64,000 bases of DNA, taken from UBA1351 sp963677885. Lineage in GTDB: Bacteria; Bacillota; Clostridia; Lachnospirales; Vallitaleaceae. Both the position numbers and the translations under genes were made by a program. The stretch spans positions 2,976,001 through 3,040,000 of the forward strand of contig OY782500.1 in NCBI GenBank assembly GCA_963677885.1, in the 5' to 3' direction. This document shows positions 52,558 through 61,436 of the stretch, piece after piece. Within the stretch, counting starts at the first letter, position 1. Every line of letters begins with the position of its first letter. The notes beneath the pieces were generated by a model, which saw only the letters and a program-made list of their open reading frames with translations, was not told where the DNA came from and did not search any database.

Positions 52558-54126
52558 ATGGAACATCCTATTATTTTACAGATGCAGGAGATTACCAAAG
52601 AGTTTCCCGGTGTGAAGGCTTTGGATAATGTAAGTTTGGAAGTGCATCGGGGAACTATTCTTTCCATATGTGGTGAGAATGGGGCTGGAAAATCTACATT
52701 GATGAAGGTTCTGTCCGGTGTTTATCCACATGGAACCTATGAGGGGAAAATCATATACATGGGAAAGGAAGTCACCTTCAAGGATATTAAGGAATCGGAA
52801 CATGCCGGTATCGTTATTATCCACCAGGAGCTGGCCCTCATCCCGGAATTGTCCATTACTGAGAATATTTTTCTGGGTAATGAGATGAAGGTTAGAGGTC
52901 TTATTGACTGGGAGACCCAAAGGGAACGTACATCCCAACTTCTGGCGAAAGTTGGACTGGATATCGATCCTAACACAAAAATTAAACATATGGGTGTTGG
53001 CCAGCAGCAGTTGGTTGAAATTGCAAAGGCCTTATCCAAAAACGTTAAGCTCTTAATACTTGATGAGCCTACATCAGCCCTTAATGAAGATGATTCGGAA
53101 AATCTTTTGAAGCTTATGCGTGGGCTCAAGGACCATGATATTACCTGTATCATGATTTCCCACAAGCTCAACGAGATTGCTGAAATATCAGATGCTGTTA
53201 CGGTCATTCGAGATGGACAGACCGTTGAAACTTATGCAGTTGAAGCCGGCCATGTTGATGAGGAGCGAATCATTAAGGCCATGGTAGGTCGGTCTTTGGA
53301 AAACCGTTACCCACCTCATGAGTCACATCCGGGAGAGGTTATTTTCCAGGTTGATGATTGGTTGGTGGAAGACCCTAATAATCCAGGAAGAATGGTCTGT
53401 AAAAACTCTTCCTTCAATGTAAGAGCCGGAGAAATTGTTGGCTTTGCAGGATTGATGGGAGCCGGACGAACAGAGCTGATGCGATCAGTCTTCGGTAGAA
53501 ATTACGGTATTTATTTGGGTGGATCCATAAAGATTCGTGGAAGAGAAGTTAAGGTAACCAATGTATCTTCAGCCATTAAAGAGGGGATTGCCTATGTACC
53601 TGAAGACAGAAAGACCTTAGGCTTAAACCTGCTGGATTCCATTAGAAAAACAACAGTATCAGCCAACCTGAAAGGGATTATCAGAGGCTGGCTTCTAGAT
53701 CTTGACCAGGAAAAAGAAGTGGCAGAGCAGTACAGACAGTCCCTAAAGGTTAAGACAGCCAGCGTTGATGTTGGTGTGAACACCTTGTCTGGAGGCAACC
53801 AGCAAAAGGTTGTTCTTGGAAAGTGGATGTATACAGAACCGGAAGTATTGATTTTAGATGAACCGACAAGGGGTATTGATGTCGGAGCCAAATATGAAAT
53901 ATACAAGCTGATCCATCAGCTGGCAGATCAAGGAAAGGCAGTCATTGTAGTTTCATCGGAACTGCCGGAACTCATTGGTATAACAGACAGGATTTACACC
54001 ATTTTTGAAGGTGAGATAACCGGCATGATCAATTCTAGAGATGCCAGACAGGAAGACCTGATGAAAATGATGACATCCACCAAAGAGGCGGAAGTGAAAA
54101 CGAGAAAGAGAGAGAAAGTACGATGA
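52558..54126 (+). CDS. CUT2 sugar ABC transporter ATPase (XylG/MmsA-like)
   Basis: 522 residues from ATG 52558 after AGGAG; longer frames start in the terminator region. Two ATPase domains: first Walker A GENGAGKST, Walker B LLILDEPTSAL; second half with NTLSGGNQQKVVLGKW and VLILDEPTRGIDVG. Such duplicated ATPases drive ribose-, xylose- or multiple-sugar transporters. Overlaps the permease gene by four bases. No substrate can be read from it, but xylose fits the surrounding enzymes. Confidence 0.93.
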   Translation: MEHPIILQMQEITKEFPGVKALDNVSLEVHRGTILSICGENGAGKSTLMKVLSGVYPHGTYEGKIIYMGKEVTFKDIKESEHAGIVIIHQELALIPELSITENIFLGNEMKVRGLIDWETQRERTSQLLAKVGLDIDPNTKIKHMGVGQQQLVEIAKALSKNVKLLILDEPTSALNEDDSENLLKLMRGLKDHDITCIMISHKLNEIAEISDAVTVIRDGQTVETYAVEAGHVDEERIIKAMVGRSLENRYPPHESHPGEVIFQVDDWLVEDPNNPGRMVCKNSSFNVRAGEIVGFAGLMGAGRTELMRSVFGRNYGIYLGGSIKIRGREVKVTNVSSAIKEGIAYVPEDRKTLGLNLLDSIRKTTVSANLKGIIRGWLLDLDQEKEVAEQYRQSLKVKTASVDVGVNTLSGGNQQKVVLGKWMYTEPEVLILDEPTRGIDVGAKYEIYKLIHQLADQGKAVIVVSSELPELIGITDRIYTIFEGEITGMINSRDARQEDLMKMMTSTKEAEVKTRKREKVR

Positions 54127-55319
54127 CAGTTTTAAAGAAAATATTCGGTAACAATCTTCATGATTACACCATGGTCATTGCTTTGGTGGCCTTAACCATT
54201 ATTTTTAATATCATATCCGGCGGAAAAATGATTACATCCTCCAACTTTCAAAACCTTATATCCGGTAATGCTTATGTTATGGTTTTGGCCATCGGTATGA
54301 TGATGGTGATCGTTATTGGACAGATTGACTTGTCCGTTGGTTCAGTCGCCGGTTTTTCAGGTATGGTTATGGCTATTGCTGTTAGAGATTTCGGTTTGAC
54401 CTGGTGGATGGGCGTTTTTGTAGCCCTGGCTGTTGGTGCCCTAATCGGTGCTTGGCAAGGTTTTTGGGTGGCTAAACTTTCTATTCCGGGATTTATCACA
54501 ACCCTGGGTGGCATGATGATTTTCCGTGGTGGGGTGATCTGGATTTCCAAATCCATCTCCGTACCGGCACCTAGAGAGTTACGTTTATTCGGAGCAGGTT
54601 ACCTGCCTGAGTGGGGGCCTAATACGGGAATGAACAACTCCACATTGGTTCTTGGTATCGTAGCCATTGCTGCATTTGCATTTTTACAGTTTAGAAAATA
54701 CTCCAGAAACAGAGGGTCCATGGAAGTATGGCCGGTTCTGGTTCGTATCGGATTGGCGACACTGGTTATCGGTTTCTTTACCTGGATTTTTGGAACCGGT
54801 CGTCCCGGAACCTCCTTCCCGGTACCGGGTCTGATTCTGGTCTTCCTGGTTATTGTTTACCACACCATAACCCAGCGTTCAACCTTTGGCCGTCATATCT
54901 ATGCTGTCGGTGGTAACAAAAACGCTGCTGGACTTTCCGGTGTCAATGTACAAAGAACTTATTTTCTGACCATGTTGAATATGTCCTTCCTTGCAGCCCT
55001 TGCAGGCATCATGTTTGTTGGCCGTTCAACAGCAGCCGGCCCTTCAGACGGTATTGGCTGGGAACTGGATGCTATCGCATCTGTTTTCATCGGTGGTGCT
55101 GCCGTATCCGGTGGTGTAGGTACTGTCCTTGCAACTATGGTCGGTGGTATGGTTATGACCGTTCTCAACTCAGGCCTAATGCTGATGGGTGTTGGTGCTG
55201 ATAAGACCCAGGTCATCAAAGGTTTTGTCCTTCTTGCAGCTGTTGCTGTTGATGTTTTCAATAAGCAGGAAGGTAGAAAGTCCATTCTTGGAACCTTATT
55301 TTCAGGGAAAAAAGGATAA
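54123..55319 (+). CDS. CUT2 sugar ABC permease (XylH/GguB-like)
   Basis: 398 residues with about ten membrane segments. Motif IDLSVGSVAGFSG and the later FIGGAAVSGGVGTV are typical of RbsC/XylH-type permeases; the length near 400 fits XylH/GguB more than RbsC (about 320). Followed after a 149-bp gap by the binding-protein gene, so the order is ATPase-permease-binding protein. Confidence 0.92.
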   Translation: MTVLKKIFGNNLHDYTMVIALVALTIIFNIISGGKMITSSNFQNLISGNAYVMVLAIGMMMVIVIGQIDLSVGSVAGFSGMVMAIAVRDFGLTWWMGVFVALAVGALIGAWQGFWVAKLSIPGFITTLGGMMIFRGGVIWISKSISVPAPRELRLFGAGYLPEWGPNTGMNNSTLVLGIVAIAAFAFLQFRKYSRNRGSMEVWPVLVRIGLATLVIGFFTWIFGTGRPGTSFPVPGLILVFLVIVYHTITQRSTFGRHIYAVGGNKNAAGLSGVNVQRTYFLTMLNMSFLAALAGIMFVGRSTAAGPSDGIGWELDAIASVFIGGAAVSGGVGTVLATMVGGMVMTVLNSGLMLMGVGADKTQVIKGFVLLAAVAVDVFNKQEGRKSILGTLFSGKKG

Positions 55320-55388
55320 TCCGGCAAAAAAAAAGATAATCCAGTGCAATTAAAAGCAAGTTAAAATTTGCAGTAAATTTGGTAACTG

Positions 55389-55421
55389 CCGGTCAGTCCG
55401 CCAAGGAGACTGACTGTCCGG
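55389..55421 (+). repeat. Leader hairpin before the binding-protein gene
   Basis: GTCAGTC (55392-55398) pairs with GACTGAC (55408-55414), with CCGG on both flanks (55389-55392, 55418-55421). The loop contains AAGGAG. It may stabilise or process the mRNA of the abundant binding protein; there is no T-tract. Confidence 0.4.
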
Positions 55422-55468
55422 TTCATATAAAAGTCTTACGACTCAAATAATGAAAGGTGATAGTAAAA

Positions 55469-56632
55469 ATGAAAAAACTTTTATCAATGGTCATCATGGT
55501 TGTATTGGTTATGACGATGGTACTCACAGGATGCAGCACAACAGAAAGAAGCGCTGCTACAGAAACAGGATCTAAAGAAGCTGACACAAAAGAAACTGCA
55601 ACAGAAGAAGCTGATACTAGCGATGCAGCTAGCGAAGAAGTAGCTGAAACTGCAGGTTTTGCAGCTGACGCTGTTATCGGTGTTGCTCTTCCATGGTTAG
55701 GTACTCAAAACTGGGCTGAAGCTGATGAAATGTTCAAAGCTGAACTTTCTGCTGCCGGTTTCGAACCAATCGTTCAACATGCTGACAACAAAGTAACGAC
55801 TCAACAACAACAAATCGAATCTATGATTCAAAACGGCGCTAAAGTTATTGTAGTAGGACCAGTAGACGGTTCTCAACTTGGTGCAGTTCTTGAAGAAGCA
55901 GCAGCTGCTGGCGTATATGTTATCGGTTATGACCGTTTGATTGAAAACACAACTGCTATAGACGGCGTTGTTCAATTTGACTCTATTATCACAGGTGTTC
56001 TTCAAGGTGAAGCTTTACTTACCGGTTTAGCAGAGCAAAAAGGCGAAGGCCCATACAACATCGAGCTTTTCGGTGGTGGACCAGCTGACCCTAACGCTCC
56101 AAACTTCTTCAAAGGTGCTATGCAGGTTCTTCAACCAAAAATCGATGACGGAACATTGGTTGTAGTATCCGGACAAACTGATTTCACACAAGCTGCTACA
56201 ATGGACTGGGATAATGCAAAAGCACAAGCCCGTATGGACTCCTTACTTTCAGGTTTCTACTCAGATATCGAAATCCATGGTGTTCTTTGTCCTAACGATG
56301 GTATTGCCCGTGCGGTTATCACAGCATCAGAACAAGCTGGTCAGGCACTTCCTGTAACTTCAGGTCTTGATGCTGAAAACGAAACAGTTAAATGGATCTG
56401 GGAAGGCAGACAATACTCAACAATTGCTAAACCAACTGAAACTCTTGTAAGTGTTACTATCGAAATCATCAAAGCACTTCAAGCAGGTGAAGGTATGCCA
56501 GTACCAAGTGAAACAACTGACAACGGTATGAAAGAAGTAGGTATCTACGCACTTCCACCATTAGTTGTAACAAAAGAAAACATTAAAGAAGCTTTCGCTA
56601 ATGACCCAGGTCGTTTGCAACTTCTTGATTAA
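55469..56632 (+). CDS. CUT2 sugar-binding lipoprotein (ChvE/XylF-like)
   Basis: 387 residues from ATG 55469 (AAAGGTGAT upstream). Signal peptide with lipobox LTGC (Cys about 22), an Ala/Glu/Thr-rich linker, then a periplasmic-binding-protein type 1 fold: IGVALPWLGTQNWAEADEMF, QQQQIESMIQNGAKVIVVGPVDGS, YDRLIENT, LCPNDGIARAVI, TSGLDAENETVKWI. The YDRL and DGxA motifs match xylose/multiple-sugar binding proteins. Strong A/T-ending, evenly biased codons suggest very high expression. Confidence 0.93.
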   Translation: MKKLLSMVIMVVLVMTMVLTGCSTTERSAATETGSKEADTKETATEEADTSDAASEEVAETAGFAADAVIGVALPWLGTQNWAEADEMFKAELSAAGFEPIVQHADNKVTTQQQQIESMIQNGAKVIVVGPVDGSQLGAVLEEAAAAGVYVIGYDRLIENTTAIDGVVQFDSIITGVLQGEALLTGLAEQKGEGPYNIELFGGGPADPNAPNFFKGAMQVLQPKIDDGTLVVVSGQTDFTQAATMDWDNAKAQARMDSLLSGFYSDIEIHGVLCPNDGIARAVITASEQAGQALPVTSGLDAENETVKWIWEGRQYSTIAKPTETLVSVTIEIIKALQAGEGMPVPSETTDNGMKEVGIYALPPLVVTKENIKEAFANDPGRLQLLD

Positions 56633-56657
56633 TAAAACCTTGCCATAGAAATGCCCG

Positions 56658-56686
56658 AAAGTGCCAATATCATTATTGGCACTTTT
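56658..56686 (+). terminator. Terminator of the CUT2 operon
   Basis: Perfect 12-bp stem AAAGTGCCAATA (56658-56669) / TATTGGCACTTT (56674-56685), TCAT loop, ending in TTTT. Confidence 0.85.
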
Positions 56687-56719
56687 GGTGTATACTCTAA
56701 TTAACTTTGGAGGATCACA

Positions 56720-57661
56720 ATGAAGAAATTATTAGCCATTATTCCCATTATCCTGCTCACGGTCCTTTTAATGACCGATTGCACCAGAAGTGCAGAGAGA
56801 GCATCTGAAAACTACAAATTCGGGGCAACCTATATGACCCTTAACAACCCTTTTTTTGTTGCCCTTAATAACGGTATCAAAGATGTGGTAGAGGCCAATG
56901 GAGACCATCTGATTGCTCTTGATCCAGCCCTTGATTCAGGCAAGCAGATCAGTCAGATTGAAGATTTGATAGCTCAGGATGTAGATGCCATCTTTGTCAA
57001 TCCGGCAGATTGGAAAGACATAAAGCCGGCCCTTGTAAAAGCACAAGAAGCAGGTATTCCCATCATAAATGTGGATTCGCCGGTCTATGATACGGACCTG
57101 GTAGCTTCCATCATTGCCTCTGACAACTATTACATGGGAGTTCTTTGTGCCCAGGATATGATGAGTAAACTGGAATCAGGAAAAATTGTGATTCTTGAAC
57201 ACCCAACGGCAAAATCAGCCATCGACAGGACCCAAGGCTTCATCGATACTGTTGCTGGTATGGACCAATATGAAATTGTAGCAAGAGAATCTTCAGAAGG
57301 ACAGCTAGATCAGGCAATGCCTGTTATGGAGAAGATCATTGAAAATAATGAGGTCATCGATGTCGTTATGGCCCTGAATGACCCGACAGCCATGGGCGCT
57401 TTAGCTGCTCTTCAAGCCGCCGGCAGGTCAGAAGGAGTCCTTATCTATGGAGTAGACGGAGCCCCTGAAGCCAAGAAAATGATTCAGGACGGTAAAATGA
57501 CAGCAACAGCCGCCCAATCACCAACCACCATCGGAACGACAGCTGCAAAGGCCGCCTACGACCTCCTCGAAGGCAAGGATATCGAAAAGGAGATCTTTGT
57601 GGATGTTATCTTTATAGATGTGGACAATGTTGGAGAATATGGGACGACTGACTGGCAGTAG
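56720..57661 (+). CDS. RbsB-like sugar-binding protein, standalone
   Basis: 313-residue ribose/galactose-type binding protein (PBP type 1). Motifs: YMTLNNPFFVALNNGI, QISQIEDLIAQDVDAIFVNPADW, GIPIINVDSPVYD, IASDNYYMGVLCA, LNDPTAMGALAAL. Signal peptide ends in LMTDC, an unusual lipobox with Asp before Cys. It lies after the CUT2 terminator without its own transporter, so it may be a second substrate receptor for that transporter or a sensory protein. Ribosome site TTGGAGGA. Confidence 0.88.
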   Translation: MKKLLAIIPIILLTVLLMTDCTRSAERASENYKFGATYMTLNNPFFVALNNGIKDVVEANGDHLIALDPALDSGKQISQIEDLIAQDVDAIFVNPADWKDIKPALVKAQEAGIPIINVDSPVYDTDLVASIIASDNYYMGVLCAQDMMSKLESGKIVILEHPTAKSAIDRTQGFIDTVAGMDQYEIVARESSEGQLDQAMPVMEKIIENNEVIDVVMALNDPTAMGALAALQAAGRSEGVLIYGVDGAPEAKKMIQDGKMTATAAQSPTTIGTTAAKAAYDLLEGKDIEKEIFVDVIFIDVDNVGEYGTTDWQ

Positions 57662-57672
57662 GAAAAGTGAAT

Positions 57673-58008
57673 CTAGGACATCAGATATTTTAGTAAAAAG
57701 AAGCACATAATCAATATAGCTGACATAAAAACAAAGATAAAAATTTTTGAAAATATTTTCTTAAAAAGGCTGTCTTCTTCATAAAGATTTGCCTCGTAAG
57801 GTTGAACCTCAGGATGAGCCTGAAGGTATTCCACAGACATCTCATATGAATCACCACAGTGTGGACAGTGGTAGAACTCTCGGCTTACCTGACTTTCACA
57901 GTTACCGCATTTCCAGGTTCCTAAAGTGTTGGAAGCAATAGGGGTACCGCATGTGGTGCAGAATTTCGAGCCTTCAGGCAGTTGGCTTGAGCATTTTGGA
58001 CAGTACAT
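57673..58008 (-). CDS. Zinc-ribbon membrane-anchored protein
   Basis: 111 residues: two zinc ribbons (CPKCSSQLPEGSKFCTTCG, residues 3-21; CGNCESQVSREFYHCPHCG, about 34-52) and one C-terminal membrane helix (about 90-108). Start follows AAAGGAG. Such proteins are widespread and of unknown function. Divergent from the methyltransferase gene. Confidence 0.8.
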   Translation of the reverse strand: MYCPKCSSQLPEGSKFCTTCGTPIASNTLGTWKCGNCESQVSREFYHCPHCGDSYEMSVEYLQAHPEVQPYEANLYEEDSLFKKIFSKIFIFVFMSAILIMCFFLLKYLMS

Positions 58009-58174
58009 GGAATCTCCTTTCGGGTGGAAGTAGATATGAGCGAATACATGGTTTGATATCTTTGAATTGATATTAATAAGTCTAAACTAAAAAAAGTGAA
58101 AATGCAATTTTGTATAATCGGGGATTATAGTATATTATTGTATTTAATATTATTATTACATATAGAGGTGGAGT

Positions 58175-60238
58175 ATGAAAGCAATTGACTATATCATTCA
58201 ATATGAGCAAGGGGATTATTCCTGTTTAAAAAACCGGCCATGGTTGATGTATTTGGCCCTGAGTAAGCATCAAAATGTAAATTATGAGCGTATTGAAAGT
58301 CTAGAAGACTTATCTGAAAATATAGTCCTTAATTATGTAAAGTCAACATTTGAAATCCTCAATAGGTATGAACTTAATGATTCCTTGTTTTATCTATTAG
58401 AGGAAACTTTGAAATGGTCTGAAGTTGCAAAGTGCGGATTGAAACATCATCGAAATAAGTGGAATGATTTAGGTTATAATTTACAGGTTCATAACATCGG
58501 ATCAGCTCAGATATATGAAGCCGAATCAGATGATTATAATCCTATAGTAAGAGTGTTAATTGAGACCCATGGATTGATTGGCCAATTCGTACGTGGTGAG
58601 GTACCTTTATCCCATAGCAATAGGCTTCTGTCCTTAATCAATGAAGATGTATTAACGGCAGATAAACTGATAGATTTATTGTTGGCTCTTAATCACTGCA
58701 TTATTGGAGGAGTGTCGGAGGCGTTATGGGAGGCGGTTAAAGAGGAAACCTATAAAGCTATTGTTGATTTAATTGAAGGTCATATATTGCCTGTTCCAGT
58801 GAAAGAACGATTAAGATTATTAAGGCAGACTGCTATAAAAAATGGAGAAGATTTTGATTCAAACTACAATAAAATGATATCAGAGATATCATTGCTGAAC
58901 ATAGGTCTTGAATGGCTTAGTGATTTGTTTTTAGATAAGCAGATTTGGTATTTTGAAGCAGCATTGAATGATTTTAATCTTCAAGAAGTTTTTAAAATTC
59001 TATTGATTCTTTACACAAAGACAGATATGTCTGAAATAAAGCATATTAGTTTCGAAGGCTTTATGAAATCCATCTATTACGATTATAAAGGCAAGAAGAA
59101 GGTCAATCTTTATAAAAAACGAATGATTCAAAAATACCTAAGTGATCTTAACTTTGAATCAATCTTGAATCATAAGGTTACTGAAAATAGCCATTTATCT
59201 ATTTGTATAAATACAATTGAACAGACGCCAGATACTGCCTTTTTTGAAGTTGAATTCACCATACAGGCTGGGAAGCTGATTGAATTTTGTGTTGAGGCTG
59301 AAAAATCCAGTTTGGATTATGAGCGGGCTATTGTATTACTCTACGATTATTTTGATCTTAGAAAAGATAAATATGACCGCTTTCATAATGAAGAGTCTTA
59401 TTTAGAGATGATGAATTCGACAATTGACTATAAAAGAGTTATTTTGGACTATATTGTAGGACATAAAGTTATTGATATTGGTCCAGGTGGTGGTGCTTTG
59501 ATGGACTTAATTGTTGACCATAGACCAGATATTCAAGTTACCGGTATCGACATTTCCAAGAATGTTATCGAGTCACTTTTAAAGAGAAAAGTACAAGAGA
59601 AAAAACAATGGAATGTTCAATATGGGGATGCTTTGAACTTATCTCATGATTGTGAACCTGGTAGTGTTGACACAATTATTTTTTGTTCTATTATTCATGA
59701 GTTATTTTCCTATATAGAATATGATGGAAAATGCTTTAATAAAGCTGTTATAGGCCATACTCTCCGCAGTGCAATTGAAGTCTTGTCAAAAGGTGGAAGG
59801 ATTATTATTCGAGATGGCATAATGACCCAACCTAAAGATTTAAAAAGACATATAAAGTTTAATGGATCTGATGGAATGGAGTTTCTTGAGAGATATGCAA
59901 ATGATTTCAAGGGAAGAGACATCCAATATAAAATAATTGGGCATCATATGGTTGAGATGAATGTAAATGATGCCATGGAGTTTTTATATACCTATACTTG
60001 GGGAGAAGACTCTTATGCTCATGAAATTAATGAACAGTTTGGATATTTTACACCTAGTGAGTATAAAGAATTTATACATGACACGATTGGTGATCTGGCT
60101 GAAATCGTTGTCTTTAAACATTATTTACAAGAAGGCTATACGACTGCTCTTGAACCAAAAATAAATTTTTATGATGAAAATGGACACTCATGTAGTTTGC
60201 CTGATTCAACATGTTTGATTGTAATTGAAAAGAAATAA
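58175..60238 (+). CDS. Class I SAM methyltransferase with large unknown N-terminal region
   Basis: 687 residues. The C-terminal half is a SAM methyltransferase: motif I VIDIGPGGG (residues 432-440), acidic residue after beta-2 in TGIDISKNV, then QYGDALNL and IIFCSIIHELFSY. The first 430 residues are mostly helical, with no recognised family; they could bind substrate or partner proteins. Ribosome site GAGGTGG. Monocistronic, ended by a strong terminator. Base composition is AT-richer than the sugar genes, like the genes after it, consistent with accessory origin. The methylated substrate is unknown. Confidence 0.72.
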   Translation: MKAIDYIIQYEQGDYSCLKNRPWLMYLALSKHQNVNYERIESLEDLSENIVLNYVKSTFEILNRYELNDSLFYLLEETLKWSEVAKCGLKHHRNKWNDLGYNLQVHNIGSAQIYEAESDDYNPIVRVLIETHGLIGQFVRGEVPLSHSNRLLSLINEDVLTADKLIDLLLALNHCIIGGVSEALWEAVKEETYKAIVDLIEGHILPVPVKERLRLLRQTAIKNGEDFDSNYNKMISEISLLNIGLEWLSDLFLDKQIWYFEAALNDFNLQEVFKILLILYTKTDMSEIKHISFEGFMKSIYYDYKGKKKVNLYKKRMIQKYLSDLNFESILNHKVTENSHLSICINTIEQTPDTAFFEVEFTIQAGKLIEFCVEAEKSSLDYERAIVLLYDYFDLRKDKYDRFHNEESYLEMMNSTIDYKRVILDYIVGHKVIDIGPGGGALMDLIVDHRPDIQVTGIDISKNVIESLLKRKVQEKKQWNVQYGDALNLSHDCEPGSVDTIIFCSIIHELFSYIEYDGKCFNKAVIGHTLRSAIEVLSKGGRIIIRDGIMTQPKDLKRHIKFNGSDGMEFLERYANDFKGRDIQYKIIGHHMVEMNVNDAMEFLYTYTWGEDSYAHEINEQFGYFTPSEYKEFIHDTIGDLAEIVVFKHYLQEGYTTALEPKINFYDENGHSCSLPDSTCLIVIEKK

Positions 60239-60248
60239 GGTTTGGTAA

Positions 60249-60285
60249 AGAACTCTCTTCAAAATTTTAGAAGAGAGTTTTTTTT
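60249..60285 (+). terminator. Terminator of the methyltransferase gene
   Basis: AACTCTCTTC pairs with GAAGAGAGTT around an AT-rich loop, followed by eight or more T's. Confidence 0.88.
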
Positions 60286-60304
60286 ACGTACTTTAATTAA
60301 GTGA

Positions 60305-60369
60305 TTGACAATTTTGAGAACTTAGTATTATAATGATACTAACATGATAGTAACAAAAAGATACTAACA
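60305..60369 (+). promoter_or_regulatory. Promoter and operator of the SPFH/NADK-like/NUDIX operon
   Basis: TTGACA (60305-60310) and TATAAT (60329-60334) are 18 bp apart. The -10 element lies inside the palindrome TTAGTAT-N7-ATACTAA (60322-60342). GATACTAACA recurs at 60335, 60346 (GATAGTAACA) and 60360. A repressor would block this promoter; the NrtR-like protein of the operon is the obvious candidate. Confidence 0.7.
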
Positions 60370-60422
60370 AATGCTTTAGTGTCATAAATTACCTATGGCA
60401 ATCAAAGAAGGGAGATTTATCT

Positions 60423-61433
60423 ATGTTTGGAATACACTATGTGAAATTTGAACCAACCGATTACGTGATGGTCTATAGTAAAGGTGTCTTGAAGCGCCAA
60501 GGGAAAGGCTTGTCTTTTTACTACTATTCACCAATCACATCTATTGTAAAAGTACCCCTTTCAAGTCAGGATGCATCTTTTATCTTCAATGAGATTTCAT
60601 CAGATTTTCAAACATTATCAATACAGGGACAAGTAACCTACAGGATTGCCAATCAAAAAAAAGTAGCTGAAACACTGAATTTTACCCTTGATAAGTATTG
60701 TAATAAGTATTCTTCTGAAGATCCATTGAAGTTAAGTGACAAGGTTATAAATGGAGTCAAAGTTGTCACTAGAAGAGTGATTGAAGATTATGAGCTGAAG
60801 GAGGCAATTAGCAATAGTGATGTCATAACAAAAAGAATTATGGAAGAGGTAAAAAATCATCCAATAATTGAGACTTTGGGGATTGAAATTGACAGTTTAT
60901 CCATTCTTTCTTTAGCCCCGACTAAAGAAACAGCAAGAGCCTTGGAGGCATCAGCTCGCGAGGAAATAATGAAAAAGGCAGATGAAGCAATTTATGAGCG
61001 GCGAAATGCTTCAATTAAACAAGAAAGAATTGTCAAAGAGAATGAATATAATACACAAATTGCAATGGAACTGAAGAAAAAAGAAGTGCTGGAAAAAGAG
61101 CTTCAGGCAAAAAGGTTTTCACAAGAAAAAGAAAACGAACTTCTAGAAGATCAGATGGCCTTTGATACCCATTTGGAAGAACAGAAGCAAAATCTTATTG
61201 ATTTATCTATTGTAAACAGAAAGGCTGAGGCTGACGCAGAAGCATATGCTATGAGTGCAGTTTTTAAGACCTTAGAGCAAATTGATGAAAGGACGCTGGC
61301 TATACTTTCTAAAATGGACATGAAACCTGAAAAATTAATTGCACTAGCCTTTGGAGATCTGGCAAATAATGCTCAAAAAATTGGACAACTCTCAATTACC
61401 CCAGATTTGCTTGAGGGAATAATGAAAGGATAG
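60423..61433 (+). CDS. SPFH/Band 7 domain protein
   Basis: 336 residues: SPFH (stomatin/prohibitin/flotillin) domain at about 5-200 (GKGLSFYYYSPITSIVKVPL, QGQVTYRI), then a coiled coil (about 190-265, rich in Glu/Lys/Gln) and a C-terminal tail. No membrane helix, so it may associate peripherally with membranes or form rings/filaments, as SPFH proteins oligomerise. Ribosome site AGGGAG. First gene of a three-gene operon with an NAD-kinase-like and a NUDIX protein, which points to scaffold roles in nucleotide metabolism or defence. Confidence 0.82.
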   Translation: MFGIHYVKFEPTDYVMVYSKGVLKRQGKGLSFYYYSPITSIVKVPLSSQDASFIFNEISSDFQTLSIQGQVTYRIANQKKVAETLNFTLDKYCNKYSSEDPLKLSDKVINGVKVVTRRVIEDYELKEAISNSDVITKRIMEEVKNHPIIETLGIEIDSLSILSLAPTKETARALEASAREEIMKKADEAIYERRNASIKQERIVKENEYNTQIAMELKKKEVLEKELQAKRFSQEKENELLEDQMAFDTHLEEQKQNLIDLSIVNRKAEADAEAYAMSAVFKTLEQIDERTLAILSKMDMKPEKLIALAFGDLANNAQKIGQLSITPDLLEGIMKG

Positions 61434-61436
61434 GAA

